A stretch of 64,000 nt of DNA from Conchocele bisecta (taxonomy: Eukaryota; Mollusca; Bivalvia; Lucinida; Thyasiridae), in NCBI GenBank assembly GCA_029237695.1, contig JAQRGA010000042.1, positions 62,001-126,000 on the forward strand, given 5' to 3'. Shown one piece after another: positions 28,829-38,383 of the stretch. The number at the start of each line of letters is the position of its first letter. The stretch's first letter is position 1. A program made the translations under genes and the position numbers. The notes under the pieces are model-generated. The model had not been told where the DNA came from. It made no database searches and saw only the letters and a program-made list of their open reading frames with translations.

Positions 28829-29742
28829 TAATTTAAAACAGCTTTTAATAAAAGAAAAAATCATTTATTATATTCATATTATAAAAAAATTGAAATACTT
28901 TTTTTGCAGATATGTTTACAGGTGCTTTTTAACTTTTAATATGTACTTAAATCCGCCGAAAAGAATAAACAACAAAATGATAATTCTTTCAGTAGCTTCA
29001 TGGAAACCAAGGCTACCATATTTATCTGAAACTTTAGATTCATTGTTAAATCAAATTTTTAAAGCTGATTTAATAATTTTATGGCTAGATAAGGAGGATC
29101 AGAATTATATTCCAAAATATCTTTCCGATTATGTTAAAAAAAGGCATTGATATTAGATTTGTCAAGAATATTGGAAGTTATAAAAAGCTCATTCCAGCAT
29201 TAAAAAAATTTCCTGATGACATTATTATTACAGTCGATGATGATATATCATATCCAAGATATCTTATAGGTAAATTATATAAGTCATACATAAAACATCC
29301 TCACTTAATTCATGCAAATAGATGTAGAAAAATGATAAAAAAAAATTCTTACACATATGAAGCATATGAGAAAGGAAAAATTATTACAGATAAAGCAGAA
29401 ATTATTGAGGCTTCTTTATTATCTACAGGAGTAGGAGGTATTCTATACCCTGGTAGAAAATACTTTTATAAAGATATTATAAATGAAAAATTATTTTTAC
29501 AAATGGCACCAGAACAGGATGATATTTGGTTTTGGTATATGCTAATATTAAAAGGTAATAATATTTGCAAAATTAAAAATCACTTTGAAGTTCATTTTGA
29601 TGATATAGTTAAAGGTACAGTTAAATCGTCTTTGCATACTAAAAACAACTATACACCTGATAACAATCACTCACCTAATGATATAGCATTAAAAAATTTA
29701 CTAAAGTATTATAATAAAAAGAAGTTAAAAGAACTTTCTTAA
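28809..29742 (+). pseudogene. GT2-like glycosyltransferase broken by a frameshift (unit B)
   Basis: Near-identical to the intact gene at 25722-26654. One extra T at about 29135 (GTTAAAAAAA instead of GTAAAAAAA) ends the first frame at 29150, before the DDD motif. The second frame resumes at once and runs to the normal stop at 29742. Two isoleucine-to-threonine changes also distinguish it. Confidence 0.75.
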
Positions 29743-30331
29743 TATTTAATTTCATGAATAATTTAGCTCCAATTGTTGCTTTTTGTTTATAATCGTCCCT
29801 GGCATACAAGGCAGACTTTAGAAGCTTTGTCCAAAAATATTTTAGCAGATCAATCAACTCTATATTTACTCAGATGGTCCCAAAAAAAATGCAACAATAC
29901 TTGATTTAAATAATATAAAAGAAGTTCAAAAGCTAATTAGAAAAACAAAATGGTGCAAAGAAGTACATATTACCGTGTCAGATAAAAATAAAGGACTTGC
30001 TAATTCAATAATTAACGGTGTAACAGAAATTGTTAACAAATTTGGCAAAATTATTGTCCTCGAAGATGATATTGTAACATCATCTTATTTTCTAAAATAT
30101 ATGAATAATGCTTTAGAATTATATAAAGATGAAGAAAAAGTCATGCATATTAGTGGATATTGGTTTCCTGTCAAAAATTCAGAAAAACTTCCTAAAACAT
30201 TTTTTTATAACCCGACAACTTGTTGGGGATGAGGGACATGGAAACAATCTTGGAAAAAGCTGGAGACTAATTCAATTAAGCTTAAAGAAAAAATTTTAGA
30301 AGAGCCAAATGGCAAATACCGGTTCAATATA
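29739..30331 (+). repeat. Tandem array unit C, truncated (593 bp)
   Basis: Partial third copy. It contains the same left-edge 15-mer and the first part of the GT2 domain. Similarity ends abruptly at 30331 after GGTTCAATATA. Confidence 0.9.
29754..30331 (+). pseudogene. GT2-like gene fragment with several lesions (unit C)
   Basis: The ATG is present, but an extra T after CCAATTGT shifts the frame almost at once. A missing TA dinucleotide follows near 29863, and TGG has become TGA in the WGWG motif near 30229. The 3' two thirds of the gene are absent. Divergence from units A and B is greater than between A and B, so this is the older remnant. Confidence 0.85.
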
Positions 30332-30527
30332 TAGGATGTGGTTAAATATATTCTCATTGAATTTATGCCTTTAGGTTTGTAGGATGGAAATGATTCACCT
30401 CTATGTCCATTTTGGTATACAACAAACTGGTTTAGAGAAAAATTTCAAGAGTAGTTCAAGCTGATAAAAGAAGAACAAACAAAAGACAAACAGAAGCAAA
30501 TCGTATATTTTTTTTAGGAGAATTTAA
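30332..30527 (+). other. Unidentified coding remnant after the array
   Basis: One frame reads KYILIEFMPLGL, a stop, then CPFWYTTNWFREKFQ and another stop. This looks like protein sequence, but I cannot assign a family. The last bases include AGGAG, the ribosome site of the next gene. Confidence 0.3.
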
Positions 30528-31424
30528 ATGATACCATGCCCTCTATGTAAAGATAATAAAATCAAAGTATGTGAAATTATTACATCCGATCAAATAATAA
30601 AAGAGTATTTTAATGGATTTAATGAAGATGTAAAAAGATTTTTTACAGATATTAAATCGATTTCATTAAATCAATGCAGTAAGTGCAGATTAAAATTTTT
30701 TGACCCATTGATAACCGGTGATGAAATTTTTTATGAAAATTTGCAAAAATATCCTTGGTACTATCAAAATGAAAAAGAAGAATATAAAATTGCAGCAGGT
30801 TTTATTGATGAAAATCATTCAGTTCTTGAAATAGGTGCAGGTTGCGGACATTTTTCAAAACAAATTCCAACAAAAAATTATATTGGTTTAGAGTTTAATC
30901 AAACTGCAATAGATAAAGCTCTGAAAGAAAATATTAAACTTATAAAAGAAAGTGTAGAAAAATATTCGAACAATCATAAAGCCTCCTATGATATTATCTG
31001 CAGCTTTCAAGTGCTGGAACATGTTGAGAATCCATATACATTTCTACAATCATCTATCAAATTGCTTAAAAGCGGAGGTATACTAATCCTGTCAGTTCCA
31101 TCAGATAATAGTTTTGTAAAATGGTCTACAACTTCTACACTTAATATGCCTCCACACCATGTTACACGATGGCCAGATTTTACATTAAATCAGCTTGAAA
31201 AGATATTTGACATAAAAAAAATTATTCTGCATCATGAACTGCTGCAAAAAACACATATATCATGGTACAGGGATACTTTAATAAATACCTTAATAAACAA
31301 TAAAAATAATAGCTTTATTAAAAATCAAATATCTAAAATTATTTATAAGATAATATCAAAAAAACTTAAACCTGAATTCTATGGTGTCGGACACAGCGTT
31401 ATCGCAATTTATAGAAAAAAATAA
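30528..31424 (+). CDS. SAM-dependent methyltransferase with N-terminal zinc-finger-like motif
   Basis: 298 residues. CPLC near the start and CSKC at about residue 56 form a putative four-cysteine metal site. The class I domain follows: VLEIGAGCGHFSK, YIGLEFN, and FQVLEHVENPY, with LKSGGILILSVP. This arrangement is common in sugar methyltransferases of polysaccharide loci. AGGAG lies 7 bases before the ATG. The gene is intact, unlike its repeat neighbours. Confidence 0.8.
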   Translation: MIPCPLCKDNKIKVCEIITSDQIIKEYFNGFNEDVKRFFTDIKSISLNQCSKCRLKFFDPLITGDEIFYENLQKYPWYYQNEKEEYKIAAGFIDENHSVLEIGAGCGHFSKQIPTKNYIGLEFNQTAIDKALKENIKLIKESVEKYSNNHKASYDIICSFQVLEHVENPYTFLQSSIKLLKSGGILILSVPSDNSFVKWSTTSTLNMPPHHVTRWPDFTLNQLEKIFDIKKIILHHELLQKTHISWYRDTLINTLINNKNNSFIKNQISKIIYKIISKKLKPEFYGVGHSVIAIYRKK

Positions 31425-31453
31425 TTTTTTATCTGAACAATATAAGAAAAAAT

Positions 31454-32683
31454 ATGAAAATATTACATTTAAATACGCATTCCGGCGGCGGTGCATATAA
31501 AGCTGCCGAAAGATTAAATATAGCTCTTAACTGTAATGGATTAGAGTCATGTTTAATGACTAGAAATAATTTTAAGTCTTTTAATATCAGCCATTCATTA
31601 ATTGATAAAATTAAAAATTCCATTAGCTGGCGAATTCATAATAAAAAGATATATAAAATCAATAGTAATTTAGAAATAGCCAGTCCGATTAATTCTCCAT
31701 TTAAAAATAGAGAGTTTAATCAAATTCCTGATTCTGATATAATTAATTTACATTGGATAAATGATTTTATTGATTATAAAAGCTTCTTTCGTAAATTTGT
31801 AGGTATCAGACCAATAGTCTGGACACTGCATGACATGAATACTTTTTTAGGTATATGTCATTATAAAAATGATTCCGATTACTTAAAAAAGAGTATAGGC
31901 GGCGAACTGGATTTAGGTAATTATAAGAGAAAAGATATTGATAATATTGTTTATCTTAAAAAGAAGGAGATATTTGAGAATATACAACCGGATAAATTAA
32001 TCTTTGTAACACCGAGTAAATGGCTAAAATCTGAAGCAGAAAATAGTGAATTACTATCTAAATTTAAAATTCATAATATCCCCAACTCATTAGATATCAC
32101 AATATTTAAACCTTTAGATAAACTATTTTGCAGAAACATTTTAAATATTCCGACAGAAAAAAAAATGATACTCTTCTGTTCAGAGTCTTTAAATAACAAA
32201 CGAAAAGGATTCAGCGTTTTATTAAAGGTGCTAGCAAATTATCCGGATAAAAATATACAACTTTATGCAATTGGTAAAAAACCAAAAAATGAGTGTATAA
32301 ACCCTCAAATAAAATATTTAGGATATCTGAATGATAAATATACGTTATCTTTAGCATACAATTCTGCAGATCTGTTTATAATTCCAACTTTAGAAGATAA
32401 TTTGCCAAATACAGTTTTAGAATCCCTGGCATGCGGTACAGCTGTAATTGGTTCTAATGTTGGTGGAGTTCCTGATATGGTGAGATCAGAAATAACAGGA
32501 ATGCTGTTTCAAAAAGGTAATTCAGAAGAACTTGCTTCAAAAATAGAAGCATTTTTTAGTTTATCTGATTTGAAGAGAGAAGAGATATCAGATAACTGTA
32601 GGAAAATTGCAGTCAAAGAGTATTCATATGAAATTCAGGCAAAAGCTTATATTGAGTTGTATAAAAGTATCCTTGACCGCTAA
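31454..32683 (+). CDS. GT4 family glycosyltransferase
   Basis: 409 residues with a GT-B fold. MKILHLNTHSGGGAYKAA is the N-terminal glycine-rich acceptor-domain start. The C-terminal nucleotide-sugar domain has SESLNNKRKGF and the closing motif IPTLEDNLPNTVLESLACGTAVIG with a following NVGGVPD. It is a cytoplasmic retaining transferase for the surface polysaccharide. Confidence 0.87.
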   Translation: MKILHLNTHSGGGAYKAAERLNIALNCNGLESCLMTRNNFKSFNISHSLIDKIKNSISWRIHNKKIYKINSNLEIASPINSPFKNREFNQIPDSDIINLHWINDFIDYKSFFRKFVGIRPIVWTLHDMNTFLGICHYKNDSDYLKKSIGGELDLGNYKRKDIDNIVYLKKKEIFENIQPDKLIFVTPSKWLKSEAENSELLSKFKIHNIPNSLDITIFKPLDKLFCRNILNIPTEKKMILFCSESLNNKRKGFSVLLKVLANYPDKNIQLYAIGKKPKNECINPQIKYLGYLNDKYTLSLAYNSADLFIIPTLEDNLPNTVLESLACGTAVIGSNVGGVPDMVRSEITGMLFQKGNSEELASKIEAFFSLSDLKREEISDNCRKIAVKEYSYEIQAKAYIELYKSILDR

Positions 32684-32808
32684 TTTTCACTAATAGTTTT
32701 TTACAGGAGTACATAAGCAGTTTTAAATGATTCGTTTAATTAGTCTGATTCACGGTTAACAGATTGTCGGTTGACAGAATAAAAAAATATTAATGGTTAA
32801 AGTTAAAT

Positions 32809-33645
32809 ATGAGAAGTCCAAAAATATCAATAGTAACGCCTTCCTATAATCAGGGAGAGTATTTAGAACAGACAATTAAATCTGTCCTTGATCAAAACTA
32901 TCCCAACCTTGAGTATATTATTATGGATGGCGGCAGTACAGACAATTCAGTTGAGATAATAAAAAAATATGAAAAATATCTTACATACTGGCAAAGCAGA
33001 CCTGATGGAGGACAAAGTGCTGCAATAAACGAAGGATTCAAACACGCAACAGGAGAAATTTACGCATGGTTGAATAGCGATGATCAATATACTGAGAAGA
33101 CTTTACATATTATTGGAGAACATTTTGAGAAAAATAAGAGATCTCTATGGGTATCCGGTCATGGGCAAATGATAAATAAACGAGGTAAAGTGATACAATC
33201 AATAGCGCCTCACGCTCTGAATTATAATAGACTAAAAAATCGGAATATAAATTCTATACCTCAACCCAGTACATTTTGGAAAAAAGAAATATGGCATGAA
33301 GTTCATGGATTAAATAAATATTTGTATTGTGTCATGGATCTTGACCTATGGCTCAAATTCTCAAAAAAAATAGATGGTAATATTATTGATTCTGTTTTAT
33401 CAAAAGCTTTATTTCACAAAAAAATGAAAACATTTAAATACCGTGATAAAAGCTATGTAGAAAAAGCACTTGTATTTTGTATTCATGGAGATTTAGATTT
33501 AGCACAAAAAATGTTAGAAAGACCGATTAGGACAGGTTTTCAATTAAATAGAATATTTGGTTTTATAACTCGGAGAAAATTTTATCGTTACTGGAGAGAA
33601 AAATATGAGAAGTCCAAAAATATCAATAGTAACACCTTCCTATAA
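32809..33645 (+). CDS. GT2 glycosyltransferase, first of a tandem pair
   Basis: 278 residues. [39 protein letters not shown] with the DD metal site, and a basic C-terminus. Its last 41 bases overlap the start of the next gene in another frame, so its tail ([11 protein letters not shown]) is read from the neighbour's first codons. The ancestral ending was probably the REKxEKIS seen in the second copy. There is no clear ribosome site. Confidence 0.82.
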   Translation: MRSPKISIVTPSYNQGEYLEQTIKSVLDQNYPNLEYIIMDGGSTDNSVEIIKKYEKYLTYWQSRPDGGQSAAINEGFKHATGEIYAWLNSDDQYTEKTLHIIGEHFEKNKRSLWVSGHGQMINKRGKVIQSIAPHALNYNRLKNRNINSIPQPSTFWKKEIWHEVHGLNKYLYCVMDLDLWLKFSKKIDGNIIDSVLSKALFHKKMKTFKYRDKSYVEKALVFCIHGDLDLAQKMLERPIRTGFQLNRIFGFITRRKFYRYWREKYEKSKNINSNTFL

Positions 33646-34417
33646 TCAGGGAGAGTATTTAGAACAGACAATTAAATCTGTTCTTGATCAAAACTACCCC
33701 AACCTTGAGTATATTATTATGGATGGCGGCAGTACAGACAATTCAGTTGAGATAATAAAAAAATATGAAAAATATCTTACATACTGGCAAAGCAGACCTG
33801 ATGGAGGACAAAGTGCTGCAATAAACGAAGGATTCAAACGCGCAACAGGAGAAATTTACGCATGGTTGAATAGCGATGATCAATATACTGAGAATACATT
33901 ACAGATTATTGGAGAACATTTTGAGAATAATAAGAGATCTCTGTGGGTGGTCGGGTCGTGTCAGGTAATAAATAAACGAAGTAGAGTGTTGCAATCAACA
34001 GTGCCTCACGCTCTGAATTATAATACACTAAAAGAGTGGCATAAAAATGCTATACCTCAACCTAGTACATTTTGGAAAAAAGAGATATGGTATGAAGTTT
34101 ATGGATTAGATGAATATTTTTTTTGTGCCATGGATTTTGACCTATGGCTCAAATTTTCAAAAAAAATAGATGGTAATATTATTGATTCTGTTTTATCGAA
34201 AGCTTTATTTCACAAAGAAATGAAGACATTCAAATACTATCATAAAAGTTTTACAGAAACGGCACTTATACTTTGCACTCATGGAGAGTTAAATTTAGCA
34301 CAAAAAATGTTAGAGAGACCGATTAAGAGAATTTTTGAATTAGATAGAATATTTCGTTTTATAACTCAGAGAAAATTTTATCGCTACTGGAGAGAAAAAC
34401 GTGAAAAAATATCATGA
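33605..34417 (+). CDS. GT2 glycosyltransferase, second of a tandem pair
   Basis: 270 residues. Residues 1 to about 98 are almost identical to the first copy, while the rest has diverged (for example [16 protein letters not shown] against [16 protein letters not shown]). This suggests duplication followed by specialisation, or gene conversion at the 5' end. GGAGA lies 6 bases before the ATG, inside the preceding gene. Both copies keep the DD and Trp-rich motifs and may add different sugars. Confidence 0.84.
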   Translation: MRSPKISIVTPSYNQGEYLEQTIKSVLDQNYPNLEYIIMDGGSTDNSVEIIKKYEKYLTYWQSRPDGGQSAAINEGFKRATGEIYAWLNSDDQYTENTLQIIGEHFENNKRSLWVVGSCQVINKRSRVLQSTVPHALNYNTLKEWHKNAIPQPSTFWKKEIWYEVYGLDEYFFCAMDFDLWLKFSKKIDGNIIDSVLSKALFHKEMKTFKYYHKSFTETALILCTHGELNLAQKMLERPIKRIFELDRIFRFITQRKFYRYWREKREKIS

Positions 34418-34453
34418 ATTTTATACGGGCTAATCTTATAAATATAATTAATT

Positions 34454-35554
34454 ATGTATAATAAAAAAATATTATTTATTTGGAATGATTTAAGCATTGG
34501 CGGTGCAGAAAGAGCTCTTATAAATATAACTCACAAATTAAAACATTCTTTTAATATAAAAATAGTTTTATATAATAATAAAATCGAGTTTAAAGATGAT
34601 TTATCCAATTTGGAAATAACAAGTGTAATTAATTCTAATAACAGACTTCCCAAAATATTAAAACATATACTTCTTTTTATAAAATTAATTTATATTATAC
34701 CAAAATACGATTATATAATAATACATGATATTCCATTATTGGTAGTCTGTACCGGTTTGATAAAAAAAATATTCCCTTCTAAGAAATATTTCTATTGGAT
34801 TCATATATGTAAATCAGAAATCAAACAAGTTAATAATAATTTCTATACTAAAATAATAAAATTGATCCTGTCAAACTCCAGCTGTATATGTGTTAGCAAA
34901 ACTGCAAAACTCTCTCTAATAAAATATTTAAATAACACAAACATAAAAATTAATGTTATTTATAATATTTTTGATCCAATTAAACTGCATACAGAAAAAA
35001 CTTGTATTACTCCATATAAAAATTCTAATTTAGTAATTGCTTTATTGGGACGTCTGAGTAAAGAAAAAAGGGTAGATAGACTTATAGAATCTGCTAATAT
35101 ACTAATTTCTAAATATAAATTTGATAATTTTATCATAAAAATTATAGGTGATAGTCCTAAAAAAAATAAACTGGAAAGATTAATTTTAAAATATTCTTTA
35201 GAGAAAAAAGTTATTTTTACAGGAATGGTTTCAAAACCTTTAAGGGATATAAAAAATTCTAATATTGTTATTTCATGTTCTGACTCTGAGTCTTTGTCCT
35301 ATAGTATAATAGAAGCATTGTACTGCAGGAAGCCGGTAATTGTAACAAATACAGGAGCAGCTGAAGTAATAGAATATGGAAAGTATGGAATAGTTCTATC
35401 AGAAAAAACTCCTGAAGTTCTTGCTGAAGCTATATATAAATTAGCTATAAATCCATTATTGCGAAATAGATTAGCAGCAAAAGCTCATCTTGCATTAGAA
35501 AAATTTGATTCTTCGAAAATAATAAAACAGTGGGAAAAATTATTAAACAGTTAA
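34454..35554 (+). CDS. GT4 family glycosyltransferase
   Basis: 366 residues. LFIWNDLSIGGAERALINI is a typical GT4 opening. The C-terminal domain has LLGRLSKEKRVDRLI and CSDSESLSYSIIEALYCRKPVIV followed by NTGAAEV. No frameshift is seen. A deleted GT4 fossil follows directly. Confidence 0.86.
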   Translation: MYNKKILFIWNDLSIGGAERALINITHKLKHSFNIKIVLYNNKIEFKDDLSNLEITSVINSNNRLPKILKHILLFIKLIYIIPKYDYIIIHDIPLLVVCTGLIKKIFPSKKYFYWIHICKSEIKQVNNNFYTKIIKLILSNSSCICVSKTAKLSLIKYLNNTNIKINVIYNIFDPIKLHTEKTCITPYKNSNLVIALLGRLSKEKRVDRLIESANILISKYKFDNFIIKIIGDSPKKNKLERLILKYSLEKKVIFTGMVSKPLRDIKNSNIVISCSDSESLSYSIIEALYCRKPVIVTNTGAAEVIEYGKYGIVLSEKTPEVLAEAIYKLAINPLLRNRLAAKAHLALEKFDSSKIIKQWEKLLNS

Positions 35555-35559
35555 TAAAA

Positions 35560-35742
35560 ATTGGATATGATTTCAGTATATTTGAAACTGATACGCCAAC
35601 CGGTGTTGAAAAACTTGAGTTTAGATTATTTAGTGAAATTATGATAATTGTTTTTCGCAAAATACACGACAGGAGATTCTTAAAAAATTTTCATGGCGAA
35701 GATGTGCAGAAGAAACATTAAATATATATGAAACGGTTCTTA
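35560..35742 (+). pseudogene. Internally deleted GT4 glycosyltransferase remnant
   Basis: The first part reads IGYDFSIFETDTPTGVEKL, like the N-terminal start of GT4 enzymes that carry a TG(V/I)xRY motif. After about 100 bases another frame reads KKFSWRRCAEETLNIYETV, like the last helix of the same family (compare RNWKICAEKTLDCYKLL in the gene ending at 39460). About 300 codons between them are missing. Confidence 0.55.
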
Positions 35743-35770
35743 ATCAAAAAATTTCCAACTAAAACTATTC

Positions 35771-36727
35771 ATGCTTAAAAAACATAAAATTTTTATATTA
35801 ATGTGTCACTGGATTGGTGATACTTTTTGGGCCATGCAGGTGATTCCTGCTATTAAAGAGAAATATCCTGAATCAAAAATATGGGTCGGGGTTAAATCTC
35901 ATTCAAAAGATTTATTGTATGAGTTGATAGATAAAGATAAAATTATAATACTCAAAAATATAATTAGTGACCGACATAGAGAAAAATTTAATTTTAAAGA
36001 ATATCTCTCTGAAATAAAAAGAGTAAGAAAAGAAAAATTTGATCTCAGTTTAGATTTGACAGGAAATAGATATTCTGCCATATTCTTAACATTAGCACGT
36101 ATCCCTGTCAGAGTTGGTATAAATACACATAAACTGAATTTATTATACAGTTTAAAATCAAATGATTTTGATAAAAAACAACATCAAATACATAGATATT
36201 TTCATACTGTAAAGAGTTTAATTCCTAAAATAAGTTTCAGGAATCATTTATTTACGGCAAAAACTAAAATAAACGGAGCAGATATTTTAGATGAGTTAAA
36301 TCTAGACCAAAATAGAAAATTAGCTTTACTTATTCCGGGAGCAGGCTGGAAATCAAAACAATGGGACAGAGATAATTTTATTAAATGCGGGCAGTTTCTT
36401 AATAAAAAAGGTTATAACATTATTATTGCAGGATCAATAAATGAAAAAAAATTATGTCAATCAATTGCAAAACATATTAGCGATTCAAATATTTTTAACC
36501 GCTCACTCAATGAATTTATAGCTTTAATTGCAAATATTGATATTGCTATAACAAATGACTCCGGACCAGCACATTTGATTGCAGCTGAGAATAAAAAATT
36601 ATTAACAGTGTTTTGTGGAGATACTTCTCCAAAGCTATGTAAGCCAATTGGAAACAATGTAATAGTTATGAAGAAAAAATATTCAGATCTAAAATATATT
36701 ATCGAAGTATTAAAAAAGATTAAATAG
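35771..36727 (+). CDS. GT9 family (heptosyltransferase-like) glycosyltransferase
   Basis: 318 residues. The opening CHWIGDTFWAMQVIPAI replaces the usual GDxxL motif of ADP-heptose:LPS heptosyltransferases. LALLIPGAGWKSKQW and ITNDSGPAHLIAA are the nucleotide-sugar binding blocks. FCGDTSPKLCKPIG lies near the end. With rfaE1 in the same locus, a heptose donor is likely. Its last part is duplicated as a fossil at about 37745. Confidence 0.82.
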   Translation: MLKKHKIFILMCHWIGDTFWAMQVIPAIKEKYPESKIWVGVKSHSKDLLYELIDKDKIIILKNIISDRHREKFNFKEYLSEIKRVRKEKFDLSLDLTGNRYSAIFLTLARIPVRVGINTHKLNLLYSLKSNDFDKKQHQIHRYFHTVKSLIPKISFRNHLFTAKTKINGADILDELNLDQNRKLALLIPGAGWKSKQWDRDNFIKCGQFLNKKGYNIIIAGSINEKKLCQSIAKHISDSNIFNRSLNEFIALIANIDIAITNDSGPAHLIAAENKKLLTVFCGDTSPKLCKPIGNNVIVMKKKYSDLKYIIEVLKKIK

Positions 36728-36734
36728 AATAATT

Positions 36735-37615
36735 ATGAATACAACTCAAATACCTTTTAAATTAGTTGATCCATCAGACGGCACTACATTAAAGCATAAT
36801 GATTCTTTCTATATTGGAAACTCATCTAAATATCAAATACATACCATAAATAATAAAAATATAGTAAATTTCAATCCGGAGATTAATATAACAAAAGGTG
36901 CATATTCAAATCAGAATGCTATTATTTGCGATACCCATTTACATGCTACAGGTAAAAATTTTCCTCTAAGCTATAAAAGTAAAGCGATTAAAAAATTATA
37001 TAAATATTTTAATCCTGCTGATGTAATCATTGATTTAGGATGTTCCAATGGTGAATGTTTAAGCAAGCTGCCGGAAAATCTAATTAAAATAGGTGTCGAT
37101 ATCAGCCCGTCATCCATGTTTGAAATGGAGCCTAATGTTCTCGATAGTAATATTCATAATTTATGGATTTGTGATGCTACTAAACTGCCTTGCCTAATTC
37201 ATCTATAAATTTTGTATTATGCTGTGATATATTAGAACATTTATTAGCCCCTGAAGAACTTCTGAATGAAATTTATAGAATTTTAAAGGGAGGGGGGAAG
37301 GCTTTTATTTCTGTCCCTAATTTAGTTTCTATAGGCAATAGAATTAGCTTTCTTATAGGTAGTGGGTCAGGAATAGAGTTAGCACAGCTGGTTAAATTTA
37401 AAACCCCATTTATACCAATCAGTGGTCCGCGTTTTCCAGATCAAAGACTACATATAAGATGGTTCACGTCAAAATCATTATCTAAGTTTATAAAACAGAA
37501 AAAATTCAAGATTATGGAAAAGTTTGGAATTGCTCCTATAACATCGCATTTAAAAATTGATAAATATATGCATAGTGTCTCTCTACTGGCAGGAGTTATA
37601 ATTGAAAAATTATAA
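36735..37615 (+). pseudogene. SAM methyltransferase split by one frameshift
   Basis: The first frame (36735-37208) carries IDLGCSNGECLSKL and ends in WICDATKLPCLIHL. The second frame (37190-37615) starts PNSSINFVLCCDILEHL and continues to the stop. A single T missing from CCTTTG at 37190-37191 would explain the break. The rest is well conserved, including LKGGGKAFISVPN. This may be a recent mutation, a phase-off state or a sequencing error. Together the pieces encode about 292 residues. Confidence 0.75.
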
Positions 37616-37744
37616 CTCATTTATCAAAGAGATATTTTTCAAGAAATTATTTTATATTTGGATAACTAATCTATGTATCTCTCTAAAATTTGATAGAATA
37701 AAAATTAGGAAAGTAATAGCAATTTAATAAAAAGCTAGTTTTAT

Positions 37745-37800
37745 TAGTGAAGAGATACTTCTCCAAAGCTATGCAAGCCAATTGGAGTACTAGAAATAAA
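37745..37800 (+). pseudogene. Short GT9 C-terminal fossil
   Basis: The run GATACTTCTCCAAAGCTATG repeats the GT9 gene at about 36619 almost exactly, and the frame reads EDTSPKLCKPIG. It then runs into a stop. Nothing else of a GT9 gene is visible upstream, so this is a leftover of a second copy. Confidence 0.65.
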
Positions 37801-37854
37801 CATATATGGATAGAAATAGTATACAATATATAAAAGTATGATTGTAATATAAAT

Positions 37855-38256
37855 TCATTGTTGGATATTGGTTGGTGAGAGTGATTTATTGAAGAGTTAC
37901 TAAGGTTGTCTCCTAAAACTGATATGAGTGCAATTGAATCTAATAATAATGCATTAAATAATTTAAAAGAAAAATTTTCACTTATTAAGATATCCAGTAA
38001 ATATACAGAAGATATATTTCAGTTAAATGAAAGTCATGATGTAATTACTGCTCTTCAGTGTGTAGAGCATTTGGATTATCCTCTAACAATATGTAAAGGA
38101 ATATATCAAAAACTTAATTCAAATGGTATATTTCTTTTAACTATTCCTAATAGATTTTCTTATGAAACACTGTTAAAGAGAAAAAATAATCTTTGTTATG
38201 CGAATATCCTAAATTTGATAATTCCTCTTATTTATAAAAATATATTAAATTATTAA
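37855..38256 (+). pseudogene. SAM methyltransferase fossil
   Basis: The start reads SLLDIGW where SLLDIGCG would be expected; two bases appear lost, giving an in-frame TGA. A second shift near 37905 leads into SPKTDMSAIESN, then ITALQCVEHLDYPL and LTIPNRFSYETLL, which are the middle and end of a class I methyltransferase. At least two lesions and no ribosome site make this a true pseudogene. Confidence 0.65.
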
Positions 38257-38315
38257 TGAGAAAAATAGGTATTTCAACAGAACTCAGATATATAGCATTT
38301 AAATGAAAAACGTTT

Positions 38316-38345
38316 AAATATATACTTATTAAATATATACTTATT
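38316..38345. repeat. Two tandem copies of a 15-bp sequence
   Basis: AAATATATACTTATT occurs twice in a row, followed by AAATA. It lies in the leader of the GT4 gene at 38384. It may be a simple slippage product. Confidence 0.6.
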
Positions 38346-38383
38346 AAATAAGTCTTAATCAGCAAATATTAGTGGACATAAAA

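Larger units (their letters stand above)
26651..29738 (+). repeat. Tandem array unit B (3088 bp)
   Basis: Second copy of the block, over 99% identical to unit A. Differences I can list are a 6-base T deletion, a GT insertion, two 3-base deletions, one T insertion, and several substitutions. They sum to the 9-base length difference. The two frame-breaking insertions disrupt the fusion gene and the second glycosyltransferase. Confidence 0.95.

Noticed and set aside
23554..30331. The array as a composite transposon or integron-like cassette
   Set aside because: No transposase, integrase, terminal inverted repeats or attachment-site-like repeats bound the units.
36735..37615. Programmed ribosomal frameshifting in the split methyltransferase
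   Set aside because: The junction CTGCCTTGCC has no slippery heptamer and no clear downstream structure; a base deletion is simpler.
38316..38345. CRISPR-like repeat
   Set aside because: Only two directly adjacent 15-bp copies without spacers; it is a short tandem duplication.
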